Shown: one piece after another, positions 26,478-39,500 of the stretch
How positions within the stretch are numbered: the first letter of the stretch is position 1
Layout: each line of letters starts with the position of its first letter
Assembly (NCBI RefSeq): GCF_964340395.1
Contig: NC_135549.1
Coordinates: 20,855,342 to 20,919,341 of the forward strand
DNA length: 64,000 bases
Source of the DNA: Glandiceps talaboti
Lineage: Eukaryota; Hemichordata; Enteropneusta; Spengelidae
Reading direction: 5' to 3'
Made by a program: the position numbers and the translations under genes
Notes under the pieces: generated by a model
The model's input: only the letters and a program-made list of their open reading frames with translations
Told to the model about the DNA's origin: nothing
Databases searched by the model: none

Positions 26478-26552
26478 TTCAGCGGGCAATAGTGCCGGGC
26501 ATTAGTCTTTGCACGCGCGCGCGGGCAATATCACCGCGCGGGCAGATCATGT
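26478..26552. repeat. CpG-rich island-like patch with three GCGGGCA motifs
   Basis: GCGGGCAATA occurs near 26481 and 26521, and GCGGGCAGAT near 26537, within a patch containing CGCGCGCGCG that stands out from the AT-rich surroundings. It could be part of an unlisted repeat or a short regulatory patch; nothing in the sequence decides between them. Confidence 0.4.
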
Positions 26553-27724
26553 GATTCGATTCTGACCATCGGACAGCTTGTGTAAGAATGTCGAGGTGTA
26601 ATAAATTCATTAAAACTAATTGGGTTAAGTGAAATAATTTCAGTAGGCCTGGACATAGACCCTCCACCAACGTTGGTGGGGGCCCGTATATGGTTTGGAT
26701 AAGAATTCAGACAAAAATACACAAGATATAGCAACTGAATCAGCATTTATGTATTTATTTTTATTTATTTCAAAAAATTAGGGCGGAATCAGTATTATTT
26801 AATTCGTAAGTCTATTCTTAGTAAAGAAATTATTTCATGGACTTAGTGACATTGCAATGATCACCGTGTTACTACTATCTCCACTGAGAAACGAAAGAAT
26901 ACTTCAAATGCTCTATTAAAAAGTTAAGATACTTGATGATTGGACGGGAGTTCTGGGTGACGTTATAAATCTACATATTATATGAATACATATATAAACG
27001 ACGAAAAGTAACGAGTCAGTTCCCTAAACACGTGATGTTGACTCAATGCTAATTCAATATTCATACCAACGGAAGTTGAAATGGTTTGAGAATAAACGTC
27101 ATCCAACATTTTCAATAGGCCTATGAAAGGTGCTACCGACAAACATGTTACGTCACGAAAATGGCCAATTGGAATCTAAACTGCATGTCCCATTGTTTTA
27201 ACACAGACGTCGTCTATTCATCATATAAAAGAAAGTAGTGACCTTTGACCTTGCATTATGTAACCCACACCAGCGTTCTTTTTTCTTTTTCTTTTAGCTT
27301 CAATTCAACTAATTACACGTTTGTTTGGATTCTAATGATTCTAATTCCGTCTGTTCTTTTTTCTAATGTAAGCTTTATTAAGCTTATTCACATTGTAAGC
27401 GAAAAGCTAGACTTCGAAATCTACTTTAAAATCATAATATTTTTGATATCAAGGAAAGATGGATGGAAGTGGTAACAAATTGCGATCGTATAAATTTTAC
27501 GCTACGTAGAAATTTGCCAAATTTAGGCTAAGTTATCATAATTTGAGTATAGAATTAGGGAGAAAAAGTAAACCCAGATTACCTTTAAGTGAAAGAATAT
27601 GTCAACGATGCATGCAATAATAATTGATGAAATACGTTGTACATGTAAATATGAGTTTCACTTCAAGTTATTTCCATGTAAGGAAATCAGATGACAGAAT
27701 TGTATTGTTTGAGAATTGTAATTT

Positions 27725-27755
<31 letters not shown>
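27725..27755. repeat. (ACT)n microsatellite
   Basis: Ten copies of TAC/ACT. Confidence 0.95.
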
Positions 27756-27756
<1 letters not shown>

Positions 27757-27853
27757 TTTCTACTGTCTCACAAAAAGAAAAGGTCTTAAAACTGATAATC
27801 AAATTAAGCTTATATTGATTTTGCTTTATTTTTAAAAACACACTCCTATGTGT

Positions 27854-27856
<3 letters not shown>

Positions 27857-27929
<73 letters not shown>
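27857..27929. repeat. (CT)n microsatellite
   Basis: A 73-bp pure CT tract. Confidence 0.98.
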
Positions 27930-27931
<2 letters not shown>

Positions 27932-28063
27932 GTAGCTAGTTCTTGTTACTTTTTGATCAATTGTGAGCGCTGTATATTACATTTTGTTTTTTCAAGATTT
28001 GTACCATACTACACTCTATGGTATAGTGTGTAGCATAAAATAAAGATTGATTGATTGATTGAT
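27930..28063 (+). mobile_element. Possible CR1/L2-type retroposon 3' end with (GATT)n tail
   Basis: A short T-rich segment ends AAAATAAAG followed by about four GATT units. CR1 and L2-type LINEs typically end in such short tandem repeats rather than poly(A), and the same GATT/TTGA repeat ends the reverse-transcriptase remnant near 35.4 kb. No coding residue is readable. Confidence 0.35.
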
Positions 28064-28762
28064 ATTTCAGATTGTTCAGCGTGGAGGTGCACAAAGTCAG
28101 TGTCACTGTCAAGTTCATTCAAAGTCGGCAAGAGTACATGTCGTTGGTCTTGAACTCGGAACAATCTTATGTTGAAAGGAAAAATATATACAAAATACGA
28201 GTTTCAAATCTATCAATCTGCCGAAGAATGTAATTTTAGTTTTTCTTGTTAAAATACATGTATAGGGGAAGGGGTCATGTAATTCTGTGGTGCGTCTAGC
28301 CATTTTGTCCCAGGCCATACAAAATGAACGCCCCCCCCCTTATTATTTGCATAGCCTTGTTATATTTTTAGAGTTGTTGTACTCATTTCTTAAGTAAACA
28401 ATGCCGGAACATCTTATACAGCCATGATGACCAGTGACAACAAGCAGTCTTGCTGAGGCCAAGATTCCGACTCACGTAAATCGGTTCATAACAGGAACTG
28501 AGTGTAATCTCAAAGCGAGGCTGTTTTGAAATACGAGCTAGCTGCGGCCGACTCGACTCGACGTGACATGTACAGCTAGTTACACACATCGCTTCAGTCA
28601 GGCCAGGCGTTAGTGTGTTGTTACTCTGGTGCTTTACCAACTGCATGCAACCGCTGTTCCAAATGACAACATGAACAGTTTATATTCGTCACGTAAAACC
28701 TCGCGTGTGTAGCGTGTTACTTAGTGTATATCCCGCTGAGTTGTAATATTAGTCTCGACAAG

Positions 28763-28907
28763 ATGGTGTTCGTTTCTGCATTTTACGTGTTATGTGGGAT
28801 ATGCCTTATTCTGTACGTTTATACGAAAACGAAGGTTCCATCCAGCGAAGACAGCCATTTTCGGAACTTTCAGTTGACGTACCTGTTGGTGTATGTACTT
28901 GCTACAG
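28763..28907 (+). CDS. MFSD5: MFSD5 exon 1
   Basis: Starts at ATG 28763 (AAGATGG context) and encodes residues 1-48 plus one base: helix 1 (VFVSAFYVLCGICLILYVY), a polar loop, and FRNFQLTYLLVYVLAT. The donor GTACAG follows. No in-frame upstream ATG suits the family's N-terminus better. Confidence 0.93.
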
Positions 28908-30525
28908 GTACAGTATTAAATTTAACGGTATAATTTTGTATGGTTCCAACACCTGTCGACTTAAAGAATTTGTGTAGTAGTAGTGGACATACATAATATC
29001 TGCACTGATTCTAACTATTACCTTCATGCATGCTTTGGGCCGGGTATTTTTAACCGGTGGGGGTGGGGGGTGTTTTGGAGTTGAACATGCATGGGTTTTC
29101 TTAACTCTGGATGTATATATGCTTACCAGAGCTAGGGTTTTCCCTAGATCCGATGACCAAAACCAAAGTGACCCCTCCACCCCCAGTAAAGTCTTAAGAC
29201 CACACCTTCCAAAATGCCCCCCCCCCACTCACACACCTGTAATACATATTTTTATAGTTCTTACTATGAGGTGTTATTATATAACACTATATGAATATAA
29301 TTTAGATAACTATTTATTTTCGGACAAAACAGCACATTACTTTTGGTACAATTTTTGTTTTCACTCTACATGTTTATCTAGAATCTAAGAAACATGGAAT
29401 TTCATCAGAGTATTTCAGTACACAGCATAAATCCATTGGAGACTAGAATTACTTGTAGTTAATACAACTCTTTTTTAGTAAAATTAGTTTTTACAAATGT
29501 AACAAATGTTGACAGAAAGCAACATAAACTGATTTCTGATAATGCTACCTATGGTATATATACTTAATAAGTTTGAATTGAATTTTCAAGTAGGAAGCCA
29601 TGATAAAATTGTTTTATGAATTAAAAATCCAAAAAAAAAACAACCTAATCCTCATCCATATGGCCACTTTTAGTTAACTCCTTAGCTTACATGTAATTGC
29701 ACCAGTCAGACAACGTATCCATCAAAAAAGAATGTACTTCATCAATTTTGATTTGATTTGTTTTGTGTATATTATTGCCTGTAGGTGGAGACTGGTTACA
29801 AGGACCTCATGTGTATGCTCTCTATCAAAGTTATGGAATGACATCTCATCAAATTGAGATTCTCTTTGTAGCAGGGTTTGGATCTAGTATGGTCTTTGGT
29901 ACTGTCATTGGATCCTTTGCTGATAAATAGTAAGCGTGAATCTCACTTCTTTTTCTTCTTTTTCTTCTTTCATAAAATGAAAATGTTTTGAGGACCAATT
30001 TCCCTAAAAAAGTGCAATCATTCAAATCACTTCAAACTGTGTAAACTTGTGCCTGGTCCCAATGAAATACATGCATGTAAAGAAAATGTAGGGGTTCACT
30101 ATCTCACAAATATAGGTATATATTTTATTGTCAAGGAAATCAACAACAAAATCCCCCCCCCCCACCCCCACACACACAGAAATAAAGTAATTTAGGGTTC
30201 AACATGACATCTTATTTTCCAGGAAATCAAATATGTGTTTCTTTTTTCCCCCATAGAGTTAACCCAACATTCGACTGCCATTTTGAAACTCTGTTTACAA
30301 AGATTTTTCTTCTTAATTTTAACTGTGAATGGGTTGTGGAATTTTCTTGGACGATATAAAACTTGAAAGGCTTTTAATTGTGATGCACATCCCTTGTTAA
30401 TTTTGCCTTTCTTGTAAAATATCAAAGAAAAATGGGATTTCATAAATGCCACCTGTTAGTCTATTAATATGTAATTTTTAGCACAACTGAACTGAGGTTC
30501 AGTAGTGCTATAGGGATCACCCGGC

Positions 30526-30565
<40 letters not shown>

Positions 30566-33500
30566 GCCTGTGTGTGTGTGTGGATGTGTGTGTGTGTGTA
30601 AACAACTTAAAGTCAAAAACTGCTGAACCGATTGCCACGATATTTGGTGGGTCCATTATCTTGGGTGTCTAGTTGGGAAATTGTTCAAATCAAAATGATT
30701 GCATCACAGGTGTGTGATTTGGGTCAAAAAATGTGATTTTTGGTCAAAAAACTTAAACTCAGAAACTACTGGGCAGATTGGTGCAAAATTTGGTGGGAAC
30801 ATTCTTAAATAAGGGGGTGTAAAGTAAGATTTGTTCATGACGGGATGATTCCATCAGTGATATGCAAATTAGGGCTAAAAATGTGTCTTTTTGGTTAAAA
30901 ATCTATAATTCCAAAACTACTGAGCAGATTGGGCTGAAATTTAATGGGAATGTATCTAGGGATGTATGGACAAAGAAATATTAAGCATACCATGATTCCA
31001 TGAGTGATATGCAAATTAGGTGTCAAAATATTCATTTTTGGTCAAAAACTTATATCTCAAAAAGTACTTGGTCACCGAGTCTGAAACTTGGTGAGATGTT
31101 TCTGAGTGTTATTCTTCAAAACATTTTGACAAAATTGGCCCTAGCGACCATGACACGCCCTTAGCAACAACCAAATGGCAGTATATTTTGGTCAAATAAC
31201 AACATCATATGGTAGGCAAATGAGTAAACATTCAAAAAATGTATGCAAATACCGTAGCAACCATGACCACGCCCATAGCAACAGCCAAACGGTCGTGTAT
31301 TTCACAAAGATAACAACAGGGATTAATAGACAATTGAATAAACGTTCAAAAAGTGTATGTAAATTTTCCTAGCAACAAGACCACGCCCATAGCAACAGCC
31401 AAATAATCATGTATATTGCAAAGATAACAACAGGAATAGAAAGACAAATGAATAAACATTCAAAAAATGTATGCAAATGTGCCTAGCAACAAGACAACGC
31501 CCATAGCAACAGCCAAATGATCACATATATTGCAAAGATAACAAAGGGGATTAATAGACAATTAAATAAACATTCAAAAAATGTATGGAAATATGTCTAG
31601 CAACAAGACCACTCCCATAGCAACAGCCAAATAATCACATATATTGCAAAGATAACAGGAATAGAAGACAAATGAATAAACATTCAAAAAATGTATGCAA
31701 GTGTGCCTAGCAACAAGACCACGCCCATAGCAACAGCCAAATTATCACATATATTGCGAAGATAACAATGGGGATTAATAGACAATTGAATAAACATTCA
31801 AAAAATGTATGTAAATATGCCTAGCAACAAGAGCACGTCCATAGCAACAGCCAAATGATAGCATATATCGTAAAGATAGCAACATGGTTGGCTAGGCAAC
31901 TGGATAGTCATTCACCAGATGAACACTTATTGTTAGCATGTTAGCATTTTTAAAAACTGTACAGTTGTGCTACAACGCCATTGGCGGTATTTTTTTATTT
32001 AGGATAAAATTTGGGTAATATTTGCATCAAAAGTCTACAAAATATGGACTAAAGTGTTTTTATAATTAGCATGAAAATAAACTAACTAGCTTGTGGTTGT
32101 ATGTTGTTATAATATTTTTTTCTAGAAATAATTTCTTCTCTTGTATGGTAGAATTTGCTAAAAAAAATATTTGGGTAATTTTGATTATGGTGAAAAAAAA
32201 ATGAAGTCATTCTATTCTGTGATGAAATCATGTCTTCTTGCATCACACTTTTAACAGCACATACCCACTCATACATACCTCACACACACACACACAAATA
32301 TATATACACATCATTATACCGTGACCCTTTGGTTGAGTTGTGTAGAGATTTTCCTATTTTGAGAGATCTTTTATTAATGGCAAGTCATCACGCTATGCAG
32401 TGAATTCTTGAAGCCGCACAGAATATCACTCATCAGCATCTCAGTCTTTGTTGATGATATATCTTAAAATTAATTGTAAAAGAATCTGAGAGAGTCATAT
32501 GTGTATTGAAATATATGCTACCAAACCAGAAAGACTATAAAGTTTCAATTAGGTGACACAATGTACATGTATTTTACATCTCACACACGACGATTTTTTG
32601 TGACAAATTCCACACACAAAATGCAGGCATTGATAGTACGCACACACATGCAATGTTACATTTTATCTAGCTGTGACCACACACATTAATTAACAGTTTT
32701 GTATTTGAATATTAATTGCTTCATGTGAAAGTGGTGTTGATTTGTGTTCACAGTGAGATTAAATGTATCATGATCAATTTACATGATTGTGTGCGATATC
32801 ACTGAATTTTGTTTTAGGTCAATTGTAATTGTGTGAGAGGTGTCATGCTACATGATTGAAACTCTATAGTCTTTCTGGTTTAGTAGTAATTATTCTTGTG
32901 TTCCTAAGGTCACTAGATGACTAGAAGTTTGTACAATTTGGGCAAGGTTATGGCTCTTCCTCCCACTATCATGGTTTATATAAGTGCATGAAGGAATCCT
33001 GGAACAGCAATTGCATTGAATGTGATGTGATGTGCAATGATGGAGTGAATTTGTTTTGTTTTGTTTGTTGTTGTTGTTGTTGGTTTTTAGGTGGGTTTTT
33101 TTGGTGTTTTTTGTGGGTTTTTTTGGGGGGTTGGGGGGGTGGGGGGGGGGGTTGGGGGTGGGGGTGGAACCAAAGTAGAGCAGACCAGCTCTTGCATTTA
33201 ATGGCATTTGTATTATTGATAAATATATACTGTATTAATAACATTATAATTGTCATAACTATTATAGCGATAATGTTGACAGTAAGTACATGTAAATTGT
33301 AACTGTTCTTGTCTCTTTTCAGTGGTCGTCGAGCCAATTGTATATTGTATGGAATTTTGTATGGTCTGGCGTGTGTCACCAAACATTTCCCCAATTTTTA
33401 CATCTTGATGATTGGTAGATTACTGGGTGGAATAGCAACCTCAATTCTTTTCAGTGCTTTTGAATCTTGGCTTGTATATGAACATAATGCTGTAAGTTCT

Positions 33501-36500
33501 CATTGAGTTTATGGTGTGAATCTTAGCTTGTATTTTGTATATGAACATAATACTGGAAGTTCTCACAGAATATGTGTTCTGAGTTTTGGCTTGTAAGTTC
33601 TCATTCAGTTTGTGTATGTAACCTGTTGCATTGTAGGTGGCATTCATATATGGGTATTACCATGATATTTTCTAGTGGTCTAGTTTTACCAACATAACAA
33701 AGTAACCCAGCTTGATAGGTTTAGGCCTTCAAGTTCAATGTCAGTTTTTCTACATCTCTAGTACATGAAATACATGTATTAGTATAGATGTCTAACGTCT
33801 ATGGTTACAAATAAAATAAGTCACAAGAAATTTTCAAAATATATTTATTTTATCTTATGGTTGTGAGGAGAGGGGATAGGGAGCTGAGGGGAGTGTGAAG
33901 CGGTTTACTGGATGTATGGAATAGAATTGTTCCACATACAAACATACTGATTTGATGTTCATTGACACGCCATTATATTATATGTCCTTTTGACTATGTA
34001 TGAGGTGAATATCTTGCAAATGCATGCATTTTAAATACTGCCACAGCCACATAAACATTGATAATGAGCCCATCATCAAAATGTCTATTTTGTTCAGGGA
34101 CTCATGATTACTTACTATTTCCAATATTTCCAAATTTGTGGAATTTCACTATTTTTGTTGATTTGTTCCACAGCGTGGTTTTAGCAGTGATCTCCTGAGT
34201 ACTGTCTTCTCACACGCCACCTTAGGTAACTCACTTGTCGCTATTGCTGCTGGACTTGTAGCACAAGTATTTGCCGATCAATTTGGCTTTGTGTAAGTAT
34301 ACTACATGTATGACTGTGTCCAATGATAAAATTTATTTGACTGCCAGTGAGGTGCTGTAGGGTATTTGCACAGGGTGCATGCTTGTGGCGTTCTCTGCAG
34401 CTGTACTTTTATGAGGAACATAGCAAATGAGTGCAAATACCCTACAAAAGTACCCTCTCTGACACTCACATTAACACACATGTTTATTGAAATATCAAAT
34501 TTTTCTAAGAAATGCAACTTTTCGTTGTATGATAATTTATAGTGAAGTGGAAGTGGGGAGGGATGTAAACTTATTACAGTTATTCACACTGCTTGCTTTT
34601 GGTCCGATGTACAATGTAAGTGTCTTTGACATCAAGTTACAATGGTTAAAAACATATTATTAATGAGAAAGAAATGTGAGTATGGAATAAAGTGACTTTA
34701 ATAGGAAACTTTCTGCATTCAGTTGAAAGTAATTCAATAAATTACGAAGGCAGTTGGATATTCATATTCCTAGTATACATCAGAAATGACCTTGGCTGAA
34801 AATAAACAAATATAATACGCACAGCAGGGATCAACGTTCATCTCTGAATGTCCTACACTTGTCACCAACCTATGTATCTGACCTCATTTACATTATGACA
34901 ACTCCTATGATACTCTAACCATCTGCCACATATTTACCACACAAACCCAAGTACAAACTAGTGTCCTGTATTTTTCACTTTCACATGCTGCACCCCCATC
35001 TATGGAATACACTGCCATTAGAAATACAAGTTACAACAAGAATCAACAGCTAACATCTTTAAAAAAAAACACCTTAAAGACATGTGTTCTCCAGAGTAAT
35101 TTAACCGTTAAAAAGAACTTGTGGTTACCTCGTTCTATCCCATAATATTTAGATATATAGTCAGGTGATGACCTACTATATATCCTGTTTTGATATCCTA
35201 TGAGGAAGAATATTGATTCAAAATGTCAGGATTGAATTTATTGATCGGGACTGTTTCACTCATTCCTTATACACTTCTTTGTTCTCCAGAGTACATGTAC
35301 AAACATACATTCTAACTGTACAGTGCCTCTGAACTCTACATTGAAATGAAAACTGGCATAAAAAATGATTGATTGATTGATTGATTGATCAATCACTAAA
35401 TTTTTAGAAGGAAAGAAAAATATGCATGAAAAACAGCAAAGGAAAACTGAAAATTCAATAGAAATTAGTAAAAGAAACACAACATTTTTACATGCCAGCA
35501 GCAGTACAACCTTTTAAGAAATACGTATAAAATTCTGCACCAACTAAAAAAACAAATCGATCAATCAAAATATTGCATCAGTTAGGGCAAAATCTTGTTA
35601 GGTAAATTATTCAAAGAATGAATTATTGAATACTGTGATGACATTTTACTTTTGAAACTTATAATCATTTTGTTTGTACCTTGTGATTTCAGAGCACCAT
35701 TTGATGTATCTCTCACTGTTTTAATGATTATGTGTTTCTTTCTGTGGACAACATGGTCTGAAAACTATGGTGATGTGAGTGTAAGTGTATCTGATTCTAT
35801 GAAAAGTGCAGTCACAGTTATTAAACAAGGTTAGTATATCGAGTTGGATTTTCACATTTTGGTTTGGAGTTTGAAGATTGACAAAATATTTTTGACAATT
35901 GAAATTTCTAACCACTGTTTTACCAGTTATTGAGTCACTTTCTTGCAATTACTAATGACTATACAAGGAAATGACACATAATATGTTCTTTTTGCCACAG
36001 GTGGCCACATCATGTATCTGTCAAAATTAACACAGGATTAAACCTCTTTCTACCAGAGGTATTTATTAATGCACAAAAAAAGTTGAGCATAACAGGATTA
36101 ATCTGTGCAAAATTTGAAACTACTTGAATAACACTGCAAGAGTGGAGACCCAATACAATATTATTGTTTGATAGTAGTGCATAGTGCATTGTCCTTGATA
36201 GTCACAAAGCACTTGTATAGAAATTGTCTAAATAGAAAATGTCTGATAGAACTACATTGTAAATGAGTCCATCCACATCTCCAATTTGTGTTTCATTTTG
36301 TACTGGACACATTTGCTCTGAATGTGTGAAGTAAGTTTTCACTATCTACATACATACTCTATGATACTCTAATTATTGTTTTTACAGATCCCAAAATTTT
36401 GTGTCTTGGGTTAGTCCAGTCATTGTTTGAAGGGGCCATGTACACTTTTGTCCTTGAGTGGACTCCAGCACTGACACCACCAGACCCAGTTGATCTGCCT

Positions 36501-39500
36501 GTTGGAATGAAATTACCAGAAGAAGAGACAGAAATACACAGAGCTACTATACCACATGGATGGATATTTGCAGACTTTATGGTGAGTTTTACTGCTTTTT
36601 GCTGAGATTTCAACATCATTGTGCAGTTGCAAAGTAATGCTGTTGAAGTTTATCTTTTAGTACTGACAAATATTTTATTGTACTGCTGTTGTAAAAATGA
36701 TACTAAAAATTACCCATAAAAAGTTATGTAAACCTCTCTGTACCAGGGTTATTTGTACGTAGGAACCACCCCCAAATGTCAGTATCCATTTGATGTACTA
36801 GATATAACCTCACATTCAAGTAGATTGCATAGAAAAATGTAATCCTGTCTTTTTCTTCCTTTTTTTTAGGTCGCTGTGATGATTGGTTCAGCTTTATTTA
36901 AAATATTTTGTAAATTCTCAACTCCAGAATCCTTCATGAGAATTGTATTATTTATAGCATCCGTTTCACTTGTGGTTCCGATAATAATGCCAGGGGTAAG
37001 TTTCTGTTGACTTGGTAATACTAAGTATCGCATCAAGTTATGGTTTGTGTAGACGTATGTGTGGGTAGCACTAATAAGGGTGAAGACTGTTGATTTGTTT
37101 TGACACTTCTTTGACTATTCCAGTATATGGAGTGCAGGCAATTATGTTATTCCTGGGATTGTTCCAGTCATTTACAGTGTGTGGATAAAATGAGTACTTG
37201 AAATGGTTTGGCTTGTATGCATGTAGTGTGGAGAGTATATGAATGAGATTGTCTGCCTGATTTGGATGCATGTTTGAAGTCTTGTTTGTTTTTTTAAAGT
37301 GTCATCTACCAGTGCACAAAGTATACTGGCAAAAGTATATTTGAAAATAACAGAAACATACACAGATTTATCAAAATGATGTATGTTTGTATTGATGTTG
37401 GAAATAATATCAGACTGGTGAAGTTGCCATGATGAGGTTCTCGATTGGATTTTGGTGTATCTAATGTCAATTGTTGGTTTGGTTTATTTGCAATGATAAA
37501 CAGTAATCCTCAGTATATTGGGATTTGTGTTTTAATGCACAAAAGTGGTGTGAAAGTGATATACATAAATCATTTGGCGATAAATAGTGTACTACGTTAT
37601 ACTTTTCCATATAGAAGTTGACTTAACATTTCTGTATGAAAATAGTGTTGCCAAATCTATACATATACATGTAGTGCAAATATTATGTAATGAAATATGA
37701 AATGTTTATGAATTTATAACATTCACAATTCAGTATTAATTGTAATGATACAACAAAATACAGGTGTTCCAGTAGTGCATATTGAGTGCTTGATGTATGC
37801 AGTAATACTGACATTACATGTACAATGTCAGTTATCAACTCAGACTTATCAACATAAATTGTAATAAGGCTGTCACTATTATAACTCAAAATTTAGTAAT
37901 AATAATGTTATACATTAATTATTAAACATCAAATCAAAATAATAGAAGATGAAATGAATTATATAAGATAAAAATAGCATGAATTATTGAGCTTCACATC
38001 AAGGGAATATGACATATATTGTAATAATAATTGTTGAACAGCACATCATAAGAAGCAGTGTGCCCTGTCATGAAAGTCAAATTTTGTTGCTGTGAGTCAA
38101 AATGAGAAAAAACTGGCATTTCTTGTGAGTCACCACATAGTAAGAGATAGGGGAACACCAAAATTTGATGCGTCAAATTGTGTGCGTCAGTGGAGCGTCA
38201 AATTGGCATTGAGGGTACTCATCATAAGAAGGGTCATACAGAAGCTATACACTAATTATTAACAAGGGAATACAATATACGATAATTATAAATTTATGTA
38301 TTAAACGTAATATCAAGAGAATGGCCTTTTTTTTTTTAGAAATATTTCTTGCTAAATACCACACTAAAATAAGGGACATGCACAATTTATACATTTAATT
38401 GCATTTATTATTAAAATCTTCATCAAGAAAAGTTATACACAGTAAATTTATGTATTAAATGTAATGTCAAGAGAATGGGTTGTAGAAATAGTAAACTAAT
38501 TGCTAAATACCACAGTAAAGAATGGAACATGTAAAAAATTATATGCTAATTAATCCAAATAAAGAAATGTATTTCTGATACCTGACCGACCTTGAATATA
38601 CATTTAAGCAAAGGGAATATACAATTACAAGTATATAGTATATACTTTGTCAAATACCACAGAAAGCAAAAGAATGGCCCATATAAAAATAGTTTCATAT
38701 TGATTATTGAATCGGAAGAATACATGGAACATGGCAAAATTCCATTCTTGTATTGAATACCACAATCTGATGCTGACTAGTATGTTTATCTAATGTATTC
38801 TGCCATATGTGCTATATATCTCAGTTTGATGAACTGTGATAGTCTATGGTATTATGAAATATACTAGGATATATAATATTCTCTAATATTTTGCTTGTAT
38901 TTTTGGAGTTAAAAAGATAGTAAGTGACAAACCTTTGGTCACAAGAATTTTCCATTTGCAGAAAAGAGAATATTTGGAAATAATATATATTTATACCTTT
39001 GGAAGCATAATTTATGAAAAATTAAAGTGGCCATATGGATGATATGTTGTATATACCATGCATGAGCCAAACAAAAAATATGGAATATATACTCTGGTCA
39101 GAATTCTATGTCACAACAACATGCATCTATGCTACGACAACACGTGTCTATGTCACTGGTTCAGCTGTGTTTGAAATATGTGTTTGAAATATTAGTCAAA
39201 ACATTCAAAAATTACCATTACTTTCCTTGATGTTTCTTTGATATTACTGACGCTGGTATTAATTATGCTATTCTCCAATATTTTTCTTCATTCAGCCGGA
39301 AATTTAAAATATTCATGACCTAAGGGTTGTCACTACTAGTACCGTACTCGTCTATCGACTTGTTGTGACAAAGACCCCTTAGGTCACTCGTATTTTCCTT
39401 GGCTGAACGAAGAAAAATATTGGGGGATAATATCTTATTATTTTGGATTTTTTTTTCATAAAACAACAGTTACTCTACTTTATGTTCTTACTTGAAAATA

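Larger units (their letters stand above)
26553..28762. other. Upstream region of MFSD5, no gene recognised
   Basis: Contains the ACT and CT microsatellites, a retroposon-like 3' end at 27930-28063, and, just before the MFSD5 start codon, a stretch richer in CpG (28540-28700) with a CGTCACGTAA CRE-like site at 28687-28696. I could not place the transcription start. Confidence 0.4.
30481..31970. mobile_element. 1.49-kb TA-flanked inverted-repeat element whose interior is two tandem arrays
   Basis: The left end GCACAACTG (30481) and right end CAGTTGTGC (31970) are inverted and each is flanked by TA, as with Tc1/mariner-type insertions. Inside come a small hairpin (CTGAACTGAGGTTCAG), a TGTC/TG microsatellite (30526-30600), an array of about 148-bp units (30600-31110) and an array of 114-bp units (31161-31910). 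There is no open frame of note. The terminal repeat is short (9-11 bp), so the boundary is plausible rather than proven. It sits in MFSD5 intron 2. Confidence 0.55.

Noticed and set aside
29050-29240. Inverted repeat of GGGTGGGGGGTGTTTTGGA-like arms
   Set aside because: Arms pair only loosely and mostly through G and C runs, so a transposon call is not supported.
31161-31910. CRISPR-like regular repeats
   Set aside because: Units are 114 bp and contiguous without unique spacers, in an animal gene intron; this is a minisatellite.
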